This document shows positions 1-8,121 of a DNA stretch of 64,000 bases, one piece after another; position 1 is the stretch's first letter; each line of letters opens with the position of its first letter. The DNA is from Lentzea waywayandensis (GTDB lineage Bacteria; Actinomycetota; Actinomycetes; Mycobacteriales; Pseudonocardiaceae). Where the stretch lies: contig NZ_FOYL01000001.1 of NCBI RefSeq assembly GCF_900115955.1, positions 372,001-436,000 of the forward strand, written 5' to 3'. The notes beneath the pieces were generated by a model, which saw nothing but the letters and a program-made list of their open reading frames with translations, did not search any database and was not told the origin of the DNA. The position numbers and the translations under genes were made by a program.

Positions 1-1524
1 AAGCAGCCGGTTCCCCACGAACATGTGCTCCTGGCCGCGGTGGGCACTGGTCTGACCCCCGCAACGGTACTCGAGAGGCTGTCCGAGTTGGGTTACTCCG
101 CGGCACCCGCGGACCGTTTTCCCGAAGTGGTGCACCCCACCGACAAGACGCTCCTCCACGGCGGGCTCGGCTACTGCATGCTGTCCCACCCGTCGGCTGT
201 ACCGGCCTCCCATGTCCTGGCGGCCGCGGCGACCACCGGCTGGACACCCGCCGCGGTGGCGCGACGGCTCACCGAACTCGGTTACAGCACGCCCACGACC
301 GCACAGTTGCCATCCGACTCCGACAGGCACGACAACATCATCTTCACCACGCACTTCGGCATGCGTGTGGAAAGTCCCGTTCCGCTGTGGCAGGTCACGG
401 CGGCTGCGATCAAATCCGGCCGATCACCGGCTCAGGTCGCCGCCCGCTTCGCCGAGGCAGATCTCGACGTACCCGTCGCCGATGACCTACCCGAACTCAA
501 ACTGCCACTGGACGTACTCCTCACCAGGGTCCAGCACGTCGACAACAGTCGACCCGATGAGCCGCTGCACGACGCCTCAGTGGAAATCGGTCACGTGTTG
601 AGCGTTGCGATCAAAACGGGACTAACACCTTCTCAAGCGGCACGACGGCTCACCGAACTCGGGCACACGCCACCTGAAGAACTTCCGGACACGGCGGAGC
701 CCGATGATCTGGTGCTCGTCAGCACCACGATCGGAACCGCGTCCCGGCCGAGCTACTCACATTCCCCATGGTTGCGCGCCGGCACGCAGGTCCACCTGCC
801 ACGGATTCTGATCGCCGCGGCCAAGACGCGACGATCTCCACGCGATGTGGCGCACAGGTTCATGCAGCTGGGTTTCAGCACCCCACCGGAGCCCTTGCTC
901 GGCTTCGGCCCCAGACCGGACGACCTGCTTCTGCTCAGCGCGGCTCTGGATGGCAAGGCACCGTGGCTCGACGGCGACCACACGGCGATGGTCCGCCACG
1001 GGTTCACGTTGCCACTAGGGCACGTCCTGGTCGCCGCTGCCCGCCTCGGACTGCCTGCCTCGGACATCCTGGCGAGGCTGGAGCTACTGGGCTTGCGCAC
1101 CGAGGCGGCGGATCTACCCGCCGGGGTCGACGCTCTGGCCGACCCATTGCTCAACCGCGCGGTCGACGTGAGCCGGTGGTCGATCTACAACCAGGACCAG
1201 TTCCAGTGGCTGAGTGCGACCGTTCCGGTGGAGACGCGGCACCTGCTGATAGCCGCTGCCCGAACCGGCCTGCCACTGACGAACATCCTCCGCCGCCTCG
1301 CTGACATGGGTTTCCCGGTCGAGGACGCCCAGCGCCTCCCGCACGCGGTTGACCACACGGACCTTCGACTCCTGAGCAGAGACGGGAACGGCCAGGAACC
1401 GTTCAGGTCCCTGGCCGAAGAGTTCCCGCTCGGTCGAGTGCCCCTGGCGGCCGCACAAGCAGGAACGTCACCTGACGAGGCGATCGCTCGGCTGCAACGC
1501 CTCGGGTTCACCATCGGCTCCTGA
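1..1524 (+). CDS. wHTH-repeat protein, 5' end outside the window
   Basis: The frame is open from base 1, and the residues before the first GTG (base 25) already fit the repeat pattern, so the true start lies upstream. The visible part of about 507 residues is eight copies of a 60-70 residue unit. Each carries a core of the form HVLxAAxxTGLxPxxVxRRLxELGY, an acidic/proline linker (often LP..D) and a hydrophobic 'DLLLLS' strand. The core reads as a small winged-helix-like unit. Similar repeats occur in large actinobacterial conflict-system proteins next to HSP90-like ATPase or inactive HD modules; that assignment is from memory and uncertain. No catalytic motif is visible. It ends 35 bp before the convergent pafA. 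The N-terminal effector or ATPase domain, if any, is not in the window. Confidence 0.75.
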   Translation, partial: KQPVPHEHVLLAAVGTGLTPATVLERLSELGYSAAPADRFPEVVHPTDKTLLHGGLGYCMLSHPSAVPASHVLAAAATTGWTPAAVARRLTELGYSTPTTAQLPSDSDRHDNIIFTTHFGMRVESPVPLWQVTAAAIKSGRSPAQVAARFAEADLDVPVADDLPELKLPLDVLLTRVQHVDNSRPDEPLHDASVEIGHVLSVAIKTGLTPSQAARRLTELGHTPPEELPDTAEPDDLVLVSTTIGTASRPSYSHSPWLRAGTQVHLPRILIAAAKTRRSPRDVAHRFMQLGFSTPPEPLLGFGPRPDDLLLLSAALDGKAPWLDGDHTAMVRHGFTLPLGHVLVAAARLGLPASDILARLELLGLRTEAADLPAGVDALADPLLNRAVDVSRWSIYNQDQFQWLSATVPVETRHLLIAAARTGLPLTNILRRLADMGFPVEDAQRLPHAVDHTDLRLLSRDGNGQEPFRSLAEEFPLGRVPLAAAQAGTSPDEAIARLQRLGFTIGS

Positions 1525-1559
1525 GCGACGGACACCCCGCCCGCCGCTCAGGCCGAGCC

Positions 1560-2918
1560 CTACAGCGACGAAATGAGCCTTTCGACGCGCTCGTCCACCG
1601 CGCGGAACGGGTCCTTGCACAGCACGGTGCGCTGCGCCTGGTCGTTCAGCTTCAGGTGCACCCAGTCGACGGTGAAGTCGCGACCGGCGGCCTGGGCGGC
1701 AGCGATGAAGTCGCCGCGCAGCTTGGCGCGCGTGGTCTGCGGCGGGGTGTCCTTGGCGGCCTCGATCTCGCCGTCGTCGGTCACTCGTTCGACCTGGCCC
1801 TTGCGCTGCAGCAGGTCGAACACGCCACGGCCACGGCGGATGTCGTGGTAGGCGAGGTCGATCTGGGCGATGCGCGGGTTGGACAGGTCCATGTTGTGCT
1901 TTTCCATGTACCGGTTCATCAGGCGGTTCTTGATGGCCCAGTCGATCTCGCGGTCGATCTTCGTCAGGTCCTGCGCCTCGACGGCGTCGAGGGTGCGGCC
2001 CCAGAGTTCGAGGACGCGCTCCGCCATCGGGTCCGGTGAGCGCTTGGCGCAGTGCTCGACGGCCTTCTCGAAGTACTCGCGCTGGATGTCGAGCGCGGAC
2101 GCTTCCTTGCCGCCGGCCAGACGGACCGTGCGGCGGCCCGTGAGGTCGTGGGAGATCTCGCGGATGGCGCGGATCGGGTTGTCCAGCGAGAAGTCGCGGA
2201 ACTGGACGCCCTGCTCGATCATCTCGAGCACCAGGTTCGCGCTGCCGACCTTCAGCAGCGTCGTCACCTCGGACATGTTCGAGTCGCCGACGATGACGTG
2301 CAGGCGCCGGTAGCGCTCGGCGTCGGCGTGCGGCTCGTCGCGGGTGTTGATGATCGGGCGGGAGCGGGTGGTCGCGGACGACACGCCCTCCCAGATGTGC
2401 TCGGCTCGCTGCGAGAGGCAGTACACGGCGCCGCGCGGGGTCTGCAGCACCTTGCCGGCGCCGCAGATCAGCTGCCTGGTCACCAGGAACGGCAGCAGGA
2501 CGTCCGCGATGCGCGAGAACTCGCCGGCGCGTGCGACCAGGTAGTTCTCGTGGCAGCCGTAGGAGTTGCCGGCGGAGTCGGTGTTGTTCTTGAACAGGAA
2601 GATGTCGCCGCCGATGCCCTCGTCGGCGAGCCTGCGCTCGGCGTCGACGAGCAGGTCCTCCAGGATCCGCTCACCCGCCTTGTCGTGCGTGACGAGCTGC
2701 GCCAGGTCGTCGCACTCGGCCGTCGCGTACTCCGGGTGGGAGCCGACGTCGAGGTAGAGCCGGGAGCCGTTGCGCAAGAAGACGTTGGAAGAACGTCCCC
2801 ACGAGACGACGCGGCGGAACAAGTACCGCGCGACCTCGTCCGGGGACAGACGACGCTGCCCGTGGAAGGTGCAGGTCACCCCGAATTCTGTCTCAATGCC
2901 GAAGATCCGCCGCTGCAT
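1560..2918 (-). CDS. pafA: Pup--protein ligase PafA
   Basis: 452 residues, full length. PafA joins the C-terminal glutamate of Pup to substrate lysines using ATP and so marks proteins for the proteasome. The N terminus has the carboxylate-amine ligase signature GIETEFGVT, followed by [15 protein letters not shown], and the later stretches [20 protein letters not shown] and YHDIRRGRG are typical of the Dop/PafA family. The paralogue dop lies at 21.3-22.8 kb and the proteasome core at 19.3-20.9 kb, all on the same strand. The ATG lies 6 bases after a TACTGT box with no usable Shine-Dalgarno sequence, so the mRNA is probably leaderless. Confidence 0.97.
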   Translation of the reverse strand: MQRRIFGIETEFGVTCTFHGQRRLSPDEVARYLFRRVVSWGRSSNVFLRNGSRLYLDVGSHPEYATAECDDLAQLVTHDKAGERILEDLLVDAERRLADEGIGGDIFLFKNNTDSAGNSYGCHENYLVARAGEFSRIADVLLPFLVTRQLICGAGKVLQTPRGAVYCLSQRAEHIWEGVSSATTRSRPIINTRDEPHADAERYRRLHVIVGDSNMSEVTTLLKVGSANLVLEMIEQGVQFRDFSLDNPIRAIREISHDLTGRRTVRLAGGKEASALDIQREYFEKAVEHCAKRSPDPMAERVLELWGRTLDAVEAQDLTKIDREIDWAIKNRLMNRYMEKHNMDLSNPRIAQIDLAYHDIRRGRGVFDLLQRKGQVERVTDDGEIEAAKDTPPQTTRAKLRGDFIAAAQAAGRDFTVDWVHLKLNDQAQRTVLCKDPFRAVDERVERLISSL

Positions 2919-2924
2919 GCCTCA

Positions 2925-2930
2925 ACAGTA
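2925..2930 (-). promoter_or_regulatory. -10 box of leaderless pafA transcript
   Basis: TACTGT on the minus strand, 6 bases before the pafA ATG. The spacing puts the transcription start at or next to the start codon. Confidence 0.55.
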
Positions 2931-2985
2931 GGCGACTCTCAGGCGGAGCAGGGTGATCCGTTCGGGCGGCACGCCGGTTGCGGTT

Positions 2986-2991
2986 TAGTGT
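2986..2991 (+). promoter_or_regulatory. -10 box of leaderless PAP2-DAGK gene
   Basis: TAGTGT, 7 bases before the GTG at 2999. It decides that start over the in-frame TTG at 2978, which would lie upstream of the box. Confidence 0.5.
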
Positions 2992-2998
2992 CGGTGGG

Positions 2999-4399
2999 GT
3001 GTGGAAACGGGTCAGCGCTCTCGACAAGAAGCTCATGAGCTCCTCGGCCGGACTGCGTCCGAGCAGGCTCGACACGGGTTTGAAGAGACTTTCGAAAGCC
3101 GCCAACCACAGCCTGCTGTGGTTCGTCATCGCGGCGATTCTGGCGATCAGGAAAGGCCCGTACCGGCGTGGTGCGATGCGGGGTCTCGCGGCCATCGCCG
3201 GGGCCTCTGCCAGCGCGAACCTCGTCGGGAAGTCTCTTTTCCCGCGCCGTCGCCCTGCCGCGGATCTGCTCGCGATGGACCGCCGGTTGTCCAAGCGGCC
3301 GACGTCGTCGTCATTCCCGTCCGGTCACTCCGCGTCAGCGGCCGCTTTCGCCACGGCGGTCGCCATGGAATCCCCCAAAGCAGGCGTGGTGGTGGCGCCG
3401 ATCGCCGCCGCCGTCGCCTATTCACGCGTTCACACGGGCGTTCATTGGCCGACAGATGTCGCGGCCGGCGCGGCGGTCGGTGTCGGTGCCGCGTTGCTGA
3501 CTCGCCGGTGGTGGCCGCTCGGGGTGAACGAGCCCGCGTCGGCCTACGAACACGCCGACCTGACGTCGTTGCAGGACGGCGACGGGCTGGTCGTGGTGGT
3601 GAACCCGCACTCGGGTGTGGGGCCGGATCCGACGCCGCAGATCACCGAGGAGTGGCCGAAGGCGCAGATCGTCTCGGTCGAGGAGCTGTCGGACCTGCCG
3701 GACGCGAAGGCGCTGGGCGTGGCCGGTGGTGACGGGACCGTGGCCGCCGTGGCCGCCATCGCTGCCGAGAGCGACCTACCGCTCGTGCTCATCCCCTCCG
3801 GCACGTTGAACCACTTCGCGCGTGACGTGGGCATCATGGGTCTGCACGACACGGCTCAGGCGGTCGCGGACGGCGTGGGCGTGCGGGTGGACATGGCGAA
3901 GGTCAACGACCAGTGGTTCATCAACACGGCGTCGCTCGGCGGCTACCCCGACATGGTGCGCATCCGCGAGAAGCTGGAGAAGCGCTGGGGCAAGTGGCCC
4001 GCGGCCGGAATCGCGATGTTCCGCGTCCTGCAGCGCGCGAAGCCGTTGCACATGACGATCGACGGCGACAAGCACCTCGTGTGGATGCTGTTCGTGGGCA
4101 ACGGGCCGTACCGGCCGAAGGGCTTCGCGCCGACCATGCGGCCCCGGCTGGACGACGGGCTGCTCGACGTGCGGTTCGTCCGTGCGGATCGGAAGTACTC
4201 GCGGACCAGGTTCTTCCTGGGCGCGCTGCTCGGGGCCCTGGAGCACTCGCGCATGTACAAGCACTTCGAGGTGGCGTCGTTGAACGTCGAGGTGCACGGT
4301 CCGCCCATCTCGATCGCGACGGACGGCGAGGTCCGCGAGAGGGCCAACCACTTCAGGTTCCGTTCGCGGGCGGCCGCGCTGGGAATCTATCGGCCGTAA
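2999..4399 (+). CDS. PAP2 phosphatase-diacylglycerol kinase fusion (lipid enzyme)
   Basis: 466 residues from the GTG at 2999. The N-terminal half is a membrane type-2 phosphatidic acid phosphatase: hydrophobic segments, the motif FPSGHSASAA, then SRVHTGVHWPTD, giving the PSGH and SRxxxxxHxxxD signatures. The C-terminal half (from about residue 195) is a diacylglycerol/lipid kinase catalytic domain, with VVVNPHSG and the ATP-binding loop GVAGGDGTVAA followed by PSGTLNHFARD. Fusions of these opposing activities are known in actinobacteria and are thought to act on membrane lipids; the substrate is not evident. It is divergent from pafA with 80 bp between the starts, and both starts look leaderless. 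Confidence 0.9.
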   Translation: MWKRVSALDKKLMSSSAGLRPSRLDTGLKRLSKAANHSLLWFVIAAILAIRKGPYRRGAMRGLAAIAGASASANLVGKSLFPRRRPAADLLAMDRRLSKRPTSSSFPSGHSASAAAFATAVAMESPKAGVVVAPIAAAVAYSRVHTGVHWPTDVAAGAAVGVGAALLTRRWWPLGVNEPASAYEHADLTSLQDGDGLVVVVNPHSGVGPDPTPQITEEWPKAQIVSVEELSDLPDAKALGVAGGDGTVAAVAAIAAESDLPLVLIPSGTLNHFARDVGIMGLHDTAQAVADGVGVRVDMAKVNDQWFINTASLGGYPDMVRIREKLEKRWGKWPAAGIAMFRVLQRAKPLHMTIDGDKHLVWMLFVGNGPYRPKGFAPTMRPRLDDGLLDVRFVRADRKYSRTRFFLGALLGALEHSRMYKHFEVASLNVEVHGPPISIATDGEVRERANHFRFRSRAAALGIYRP

Positions 4400-4466
4400 C
4401 AGCACTGGCGCCGAGCTCGACGACGTGGTCACGTAGTTGGACGAACTCCAAGCGGCGGGGGACCAG

Positions 4467-6422
4467 ATGAGCCATGCACCGAATCGAGGCACCGGACAAC
4501 CCGAGTCCTCGATACGTGACGCGGTGCATGGCCTCGTCGACATCTCCGACCTGTACGCCCCAGGTCCGCCGATCATCGCCCAGCTGATCCAGTCACGGGC
4601 CATCCAGCGGCTGCGCCGGATCAAGCAACTCGGTTTCGCCTCGCAAAGCTATGTCGCGGCGGACCACAGCAGGTACGCGCACGCCCTCGGCACGATGCAC
4701 GTAATGCGAAACCTTTTGAAACAGGTCGGTGGCGCTCGTTCGAGCTTCAGGACGACCCTGCTGCAACAGTACGAAGAGGCGTACGAACCCCCAGAACCGA
4801 TCACCGCCGACTTCCTTTACCAGCACGTACTGGTGGCCGCTCTACTACAGGACATCGGCGAGTTGCCGTACCAGAACGCGACCACCGAGCACTTCGTGCC
4901 CGACGAAGATCTCCGGGACTGGGTCGGAGGCAAGATCGACCAGGACGTCTCGCTCTGGCCATCTAAAGCGGTATTCAACCTGGGCTGTCTCCTCAACGCC
5001 GATCTCCAAGCGATTCTCGAGCCGCTCAACCTCCACTTCATCGCGTTCCTTATGTCGGCCGAGAGCTGGTCAGACAGCGCGTGGCAACAGAGGTTCATGC
5101 CGCTTCGTCACATGCTCGACGGCGAGATCGATGCCGACAGGATCGATTATGTACACCGGGACGCCCACCACACGGTCGGCGGCCTCAGCACCTCACACGA
5201 TGTCGTCTCAGCCATTCTCTCCTATGATGACAGCGGCCCGATCTGCTCTGATCCGGCCCCACTGGGAAACTTTCTTGCCACACGCGCCCATCTGTACTCT
5301 ATCGTCTATTTCGCTCCACAGAACAGATTTCGGGTAATGCTTCTTAGCAGCATAATCGACGGCATCCGAAAGCTACCTGACGCATTCCACACCTCTTCCC
5401 TAATCGCAACAAGGGAGGTAGGTATCGAATCCTTTCTCGAACTCGACGACGTACGACTGGAAGCCGAGATCAACAACGTCAAATCCAGCCAGTCCAGGAG
5501 ACGCCTGGACAAGAAGACATCCATCGCCCTAAGCGAGTTCACCACTGCTTCCAGCGCATATGCGCACTTCTGGCTGAGGGAGAGCAACCAGTCGAGCTCG
5601 GTCAACGGCGCCACGGTACCCATACCGAACGAGATCTTCTTCGAAACGTTCGAGGCGAGCACACCGAAACCCAGCGGTATCCGATTCGAGACGACTGCCC
5701 CGACAGGTGAAACGGAGCTTGCCGCGATCAACGACATGAATGGCCCCTACTTCGAGGTGGTCCGCAGTCCACGTGTGACCATGCCCATCCTGGGCGATGT
5801 GCTGATGTTCTACCCTCAGCACGACCGGGGCCGAGATTTCGCGGCCCTCAAGAAGTCCTACCGCATGGGAACTCTGAGGTCGTCGCTTCTCGCGAAGAAG
5901 CGAAGCGAATGGGGAGGAATACCGGCGGATACGCGCCGATCGCACGGTTACACCGGACTATCGGTCTTCATCTCGTACTGCGTGGACGACACCGTCCACG
6001 TCCAGCGAATCGTTAGAGAACTACACAATTCGCGCCGCCGCTACTACGTCATACTCGAGCCGAATCAGGGCATCGGCGGAACCACGGCCCAGAACAGCAT
6101 CGACGGCGTGATGCAGACAGATTGCTGCATCATCGTCGCTTCTCGCGCCTATCAAGGACGCTGTTCCAAACAGCTCAACGGAAACATCATGCACGAGATA
6201 CGAACTATGCACGATAGGCGAATCCCGAACCCAGATTCATACCCGGTCGTACCGGTATCGATCCACCGTCACGAGGAGGTCGCCAACATCCCCTGGTCAC
6301 TCCTTGGGATGAGTTCTCCACCTTTCACCGGAACAGTCCTCGAGCATGCCACGGAAAGCGAGCTTCGCACAACCGTGGCGGCAGCGATCGCCGCATTGGA
6401 CAGTCGCATGGCAGAGAAGTAG
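4467..6422 (+). CDS. Degraded HD domain fused to C-terminal TIR domain
   Basis: 651 residues from the ATG at 4467, chosen because GGGGGA lies just upstream; an in-frame TTG lies at 4437. Residues 15-240 resemble the SAMHD1/dGTPase HD fold: RDAVHG near the start, SRYAHALGTMHV (His72), then LLQDIGELPYQN, and DADRIDYVHRD (Asp227). The second metal histidine is Gln128, and the family's GHGPxSH catalytic stretch reads GELPYQN, so dNTP hydrolysis is unlikely. Residues about 495-615 form a TIR domain: LSVFISYCVDD, an LEPNQG loop, CCIIVASRAY and a candidate catalytic Glu577 in MHEI. Base composition is visibly AT-richer than the flanks. It starts a run of four same-strand genes with kinase and dCTP-deaminase folds. 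Likely role, by inference: TIR effector with an HD-like nucleotide sensor. Confidence 0.8.
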   Translation: MSHAPNRGTGQPESSIRDAVHGLVDISDLYAPGPPIIAQLIQSRAIQRLRRIKQLGFASQSYVAADHSRYAHALGTMHVMRNLLKQVGGARSSFRTTLLQQYEEAYEPPEPITADFLYQHVLVAALLQDIGELPYQNATTEHFVPDEDLRDWVGGKIDQDVSLWPSKAVFNLGCLLNADLQAILEPLNLHFIAFLMSAESWSDSAWQQRFMPLRHMLDGEIDADRIDYVHRDAHHTVGGLSTSHDVVSAILSYDDSGPICSDPAPLGNFLATRAHLYSIVYFAPQNRFRVMLLSSIIDGIRKLPDAFHTSSLIATREVGIESFLELDDVRLEAEINNVKSSQSRRRLDKKTSIALSEFTTASSAYAHFWLRESNQSSSVNGATVPIPNEIFFETFEASTPKPSGIRFETTAPTGETELAAINDMNGPYFEVVRSPRVTMPILGDVLMFYPQHDRGRDFAALKKSYRMGTLRSSLLAKKRSEWGGIPADTRRSHGYTGLSVFISYCVDDTVHVQRIVRELHNSRRRYYVILEPNQGIGGTTAQNSIDGVMQTDCCIIVASRAYQGRCSKQLNGNIMHEIRTMHDRRIPNPDSYPVVPVSIHRHEEVANIPWSLLGMSSPPFTGTVLEHATESELRTTVAAAIAALDSRMAEK

Positions 6423-6438
6423 AAGGATCCGAATACCG

Positions 6439-7008
6439 ATGATCAGAATCGCCCTGGCAGGTCTACCAGGAGCCGGCAAAAACACGTTCACCCAGTCAGC
6501 TCGACACTGGGCCACCCACCGCGGGCACGAGATCGAAATGATCACGCTAGCCACCCCGCTCTACCAGGCGCAGGCTGCTGTCTACCAGATCGCCGGGAAG
6601 CCGCTCGACGACGAGAGCGTCCAGGACGGCGAACTGCTGAACTTCCTCGGTTCGCACCTACGGAAGATCAACCCGTCGGTGCTGGAGGAGCAATTTCTGC
6701 TGGAGTTGAAGAGGATCAGCTCGCGTGGACTGCACACAGGAAGAACTCTGGTCGTGTGCACGGACGCCCGGCCTGCCGACTTCGCCTACCTGAGGCAGGA
6801 GTTGTTCCGGCTGGTCATGATCGACGTTGATCCGGAGACGTCGAGGAAGCGGAGGGTCCTCCGAGGTGACCTGAGCCTGGGCGCGACCGATCACGTCACG
6901 GAGACAGGACTGCAGCCCGCCGACGCGGACCTGATCATCGACAACAACGGCTCCCTGGAGAACTTCGACTCGGCGGTCTGGAACCTTCTGGACGGCCTAC
7001 CAACGTGA
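6439..7008 (+). CDS. P-loop nucleotide kinase-like protein
   Basis: 189 residues. The ATG at 6439 is preferred because AGAAGGA lies about 10 bases upstream, immediately after the HD-TIR stop. The N terminus IALAGLPGAGKNTF is a P-loop with Asn instead of Ser/Thr directly after the lysine; a Thr follows. A Walker B-like strand TLVVCTDARPAD is followed by DVDPETSRKRRVLRGD and a C-terminal DLIIDNNGSLENF typical of dephospho-CoA kinase, adenylate kinase and dNMP kinase-type enzymes. The substrate is not identifiable; a deoxynucleotide is inferred from the two dCTP-deaminase-like neighbours. It overlaps the next gene by 4 bp (GTGA), so translation is probably coupled. Confidence 0.7.
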   Translation: MIRIALAGLPGAGKNTFTQSARHWATHRGHEIEMITLATPLYQAQAAVYQIAGKPLDDESVQDGELLNFLGSHLRKINPSVLEEQFLLELKRISSRGLHTGRTLVVCTDARPADFAYLRQELFRLVMIDVDPETSRKRRVLRGDLSLGATDHVTETGLQPADADLIIDNNGSLENFDSAVWNLLDGLPT

Positions 7009-7520
7009 TACTCACCGGGATGGCGATAGCCAAGGCGGTCGAGGCAGGCGAGATCACGATCAGTCCGTTCGACACGGAACGCCTGAATCCGAACAGCTAC
7101 AACTACTCCCTCGGCGAGGAGATCCGCTTCACCCCGCAGAAGACGCTCGACGCGAGGGCGAACGCGCCCTGGCTGGAAGCCAGGATCCCGGAAGAGGGCT
7201 ACCAGCTACGTCCTGGACGGCTCTACCTCTCCACCACCGCCGAGGTGATCGGCAGCACCACCTTCGTCACCAGTTTGATCGGCCGGTCGTCGATCGGCAG
7301 GCTCGGACTCTTCGTCCAGGTCACAGCCGATCTAGGGCACCAGGGAGCCGTCCACCGGTGGACACTCGAGCTCACAGTGGTCCAGCCGCTGCTCGTCTAC
7401 GCCGGAATGCGGCTGGGCCAGGTCAGTTTCTGGCGAAGCCGAGGAACCGCGACTGCGTACGGTGGCGCGTACGGCGACGCCATGGCGCCGATGCCCGCTC
7501 TCCCCACGAGCTTGATCTGA
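7005..7520 (+). CDS. dCTP deaminase/dUTPase-fold protein with catalytic Glu retained
   Basis: 171 residues. The GTG start overlaps the kinase stop. It has the Dcd/Dut trimer fold signature: LNPNSYNYSLG near residue 30, GRSSIGRLGLFVQVTAD in the middle, WTLEL with Glu122 at the position of the catalytic Glu138 of E. coli Dcd, and YAGMRLGQVSFW. The usual I-D-P-G before the active strand is replaced by GHQG, so substrate choice may differ. Known family members deaminate dCTP to dUTP, or carry out both deamination and diphosphate hydrolysis. It is paired with a paralogue 25 bp downstream. Housekeeping Dcd is longer (about 190 residues), which argues that this is an accessory form. Confidence 0.78.
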   Translation: MILTGMAIAKAVEAGEITISPFDTERLNPNSYNYSLGEEIRFTPQKTLDARANAPWLEARIPEEGYQLRPGRLYLSTTAEVIGSTTFVTSLIGRSSIGRLGLFVQVTADLGHQGAVHRWTLELTVVQPLLVYAGMRLGQVSFWRSRGTATAYGGAYGDAMAPMPALPTSLI

Positions 7521-7545
7521 ACACCCATCGGCTCGCGAGGTCACA

Positions 7546-8073
7546 GTGATACTTACAGGCAGCGAGATCGCTCGTCAGGTGGGCCTGGGCAGGATCGAGA
7601 TCGACCCGTTCCGCGAGAACCAGATCAACCCGAACAGCTACGACTTCCGCCTGGGACCCGAGCTTCTCGTCTACCAGGACCTTGAACTCGACGCCCGGCT
7701 GCCCAACAAGGTCGACACGGTCGCCATCGGCGAGTCGGGCTTCACGCTGACACCGGATCGCGTGTACCTCGGATCCACTGCGGAGAGGATGGGCAGCGAC
7801 CAGTACGTGCCGATCATCCGGGGGAAGTCCTCACTCGGCCGGCTCGGGCTGTTCGTCAACATGACCGCCGATCTGATCGACATCGGGTCACACAACAATT
7901 GGACGTTGCAGTTCCACGCCGTGCAGCCCTTGGTGGTGTACCCCGGCATGCGGATCGGCCAGGTCACCTTCTGGGTACCAGAGGGTGAGATCGAGCTGTA
8001 CGACGGCAAGTACCAGGGTGCGACCGGCCCGCGCAGCTCCGAGTCGTTCCGGGACTTCGACGCACAGACGTGA
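7546..8073 (+). CDS. dCTP deaminase-fold paralogue lacking the catalytic Glu
   Basis: 175 residues. GTG start with GAGG a few bases upstream. It is clearly homologous to the preceding protein (INPNSYDFRLG, KSSLGRLGLFVNMTAD, YPGMRIGQVTFW). The catalytic Glu is Gln122 (WTLQF), and the Arg of the RSS motif is Lys. These are the residues that activate water and contact substrate phosphates in known dCTP deaminases, so this copy may bind a nucleotide without turning it over, or form a regulatory partner of the active paralogue. It is the last gene of the island; the IclR gene starts 49 bp later with its own promoter and operator. Confidence 0.75.
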   Translation: MILTGSEIARQVGLGRIEIDPFRENQINPNSYDFRLGPELLVYQDLELDARLPNKVDTVAIGESGFTLTPDRVYLGSTAERMGSDQYVPIIRGKSSLGRLGLFVNMTADLIDIGSHNNWTLQFHAVQPLVVYPGMRIGQVTFWVPEGEIELYDGKYQGATGPRSSESFRDFDAQT

Positions 8074-8082
8074 ACGACATGT

Positions 8083-8099
8083 GTTCGACATTGTCGAAC
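8083..8099 (+). promoter_or_regulatory. IclR/GylR operator 1
   Basis: Perfect 8-bp arms GTTCGACA and TGTCGAAC around one central T. It lies about 10 bases before the iclR -10 box, over the expected -35 region, so it suits autoregulation. The same site recurs upstream of glpK at 8890-8906. Confidence 0.75.
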
Positions 8100-8108
8100 G
8101 AGCGCAGC

Positions 8109-8114
8109 TAGAGT
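8109..8114 (+). promoter_or_regulatory. -10 box of leaderless iclR transcript
   Basis: TAGAGT, 7 bases before the GTG at 8122. Confidence 0.55.
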
Positions 8115-8121
8115 GGGGTGC

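Noticed and set aside
3776..4624. 282-codon minus-strand open frame over the DAGK domain end
   Set aside because: Antisense to the GGDGT-containing kinase domain; no ribosome site and no recognisable family.
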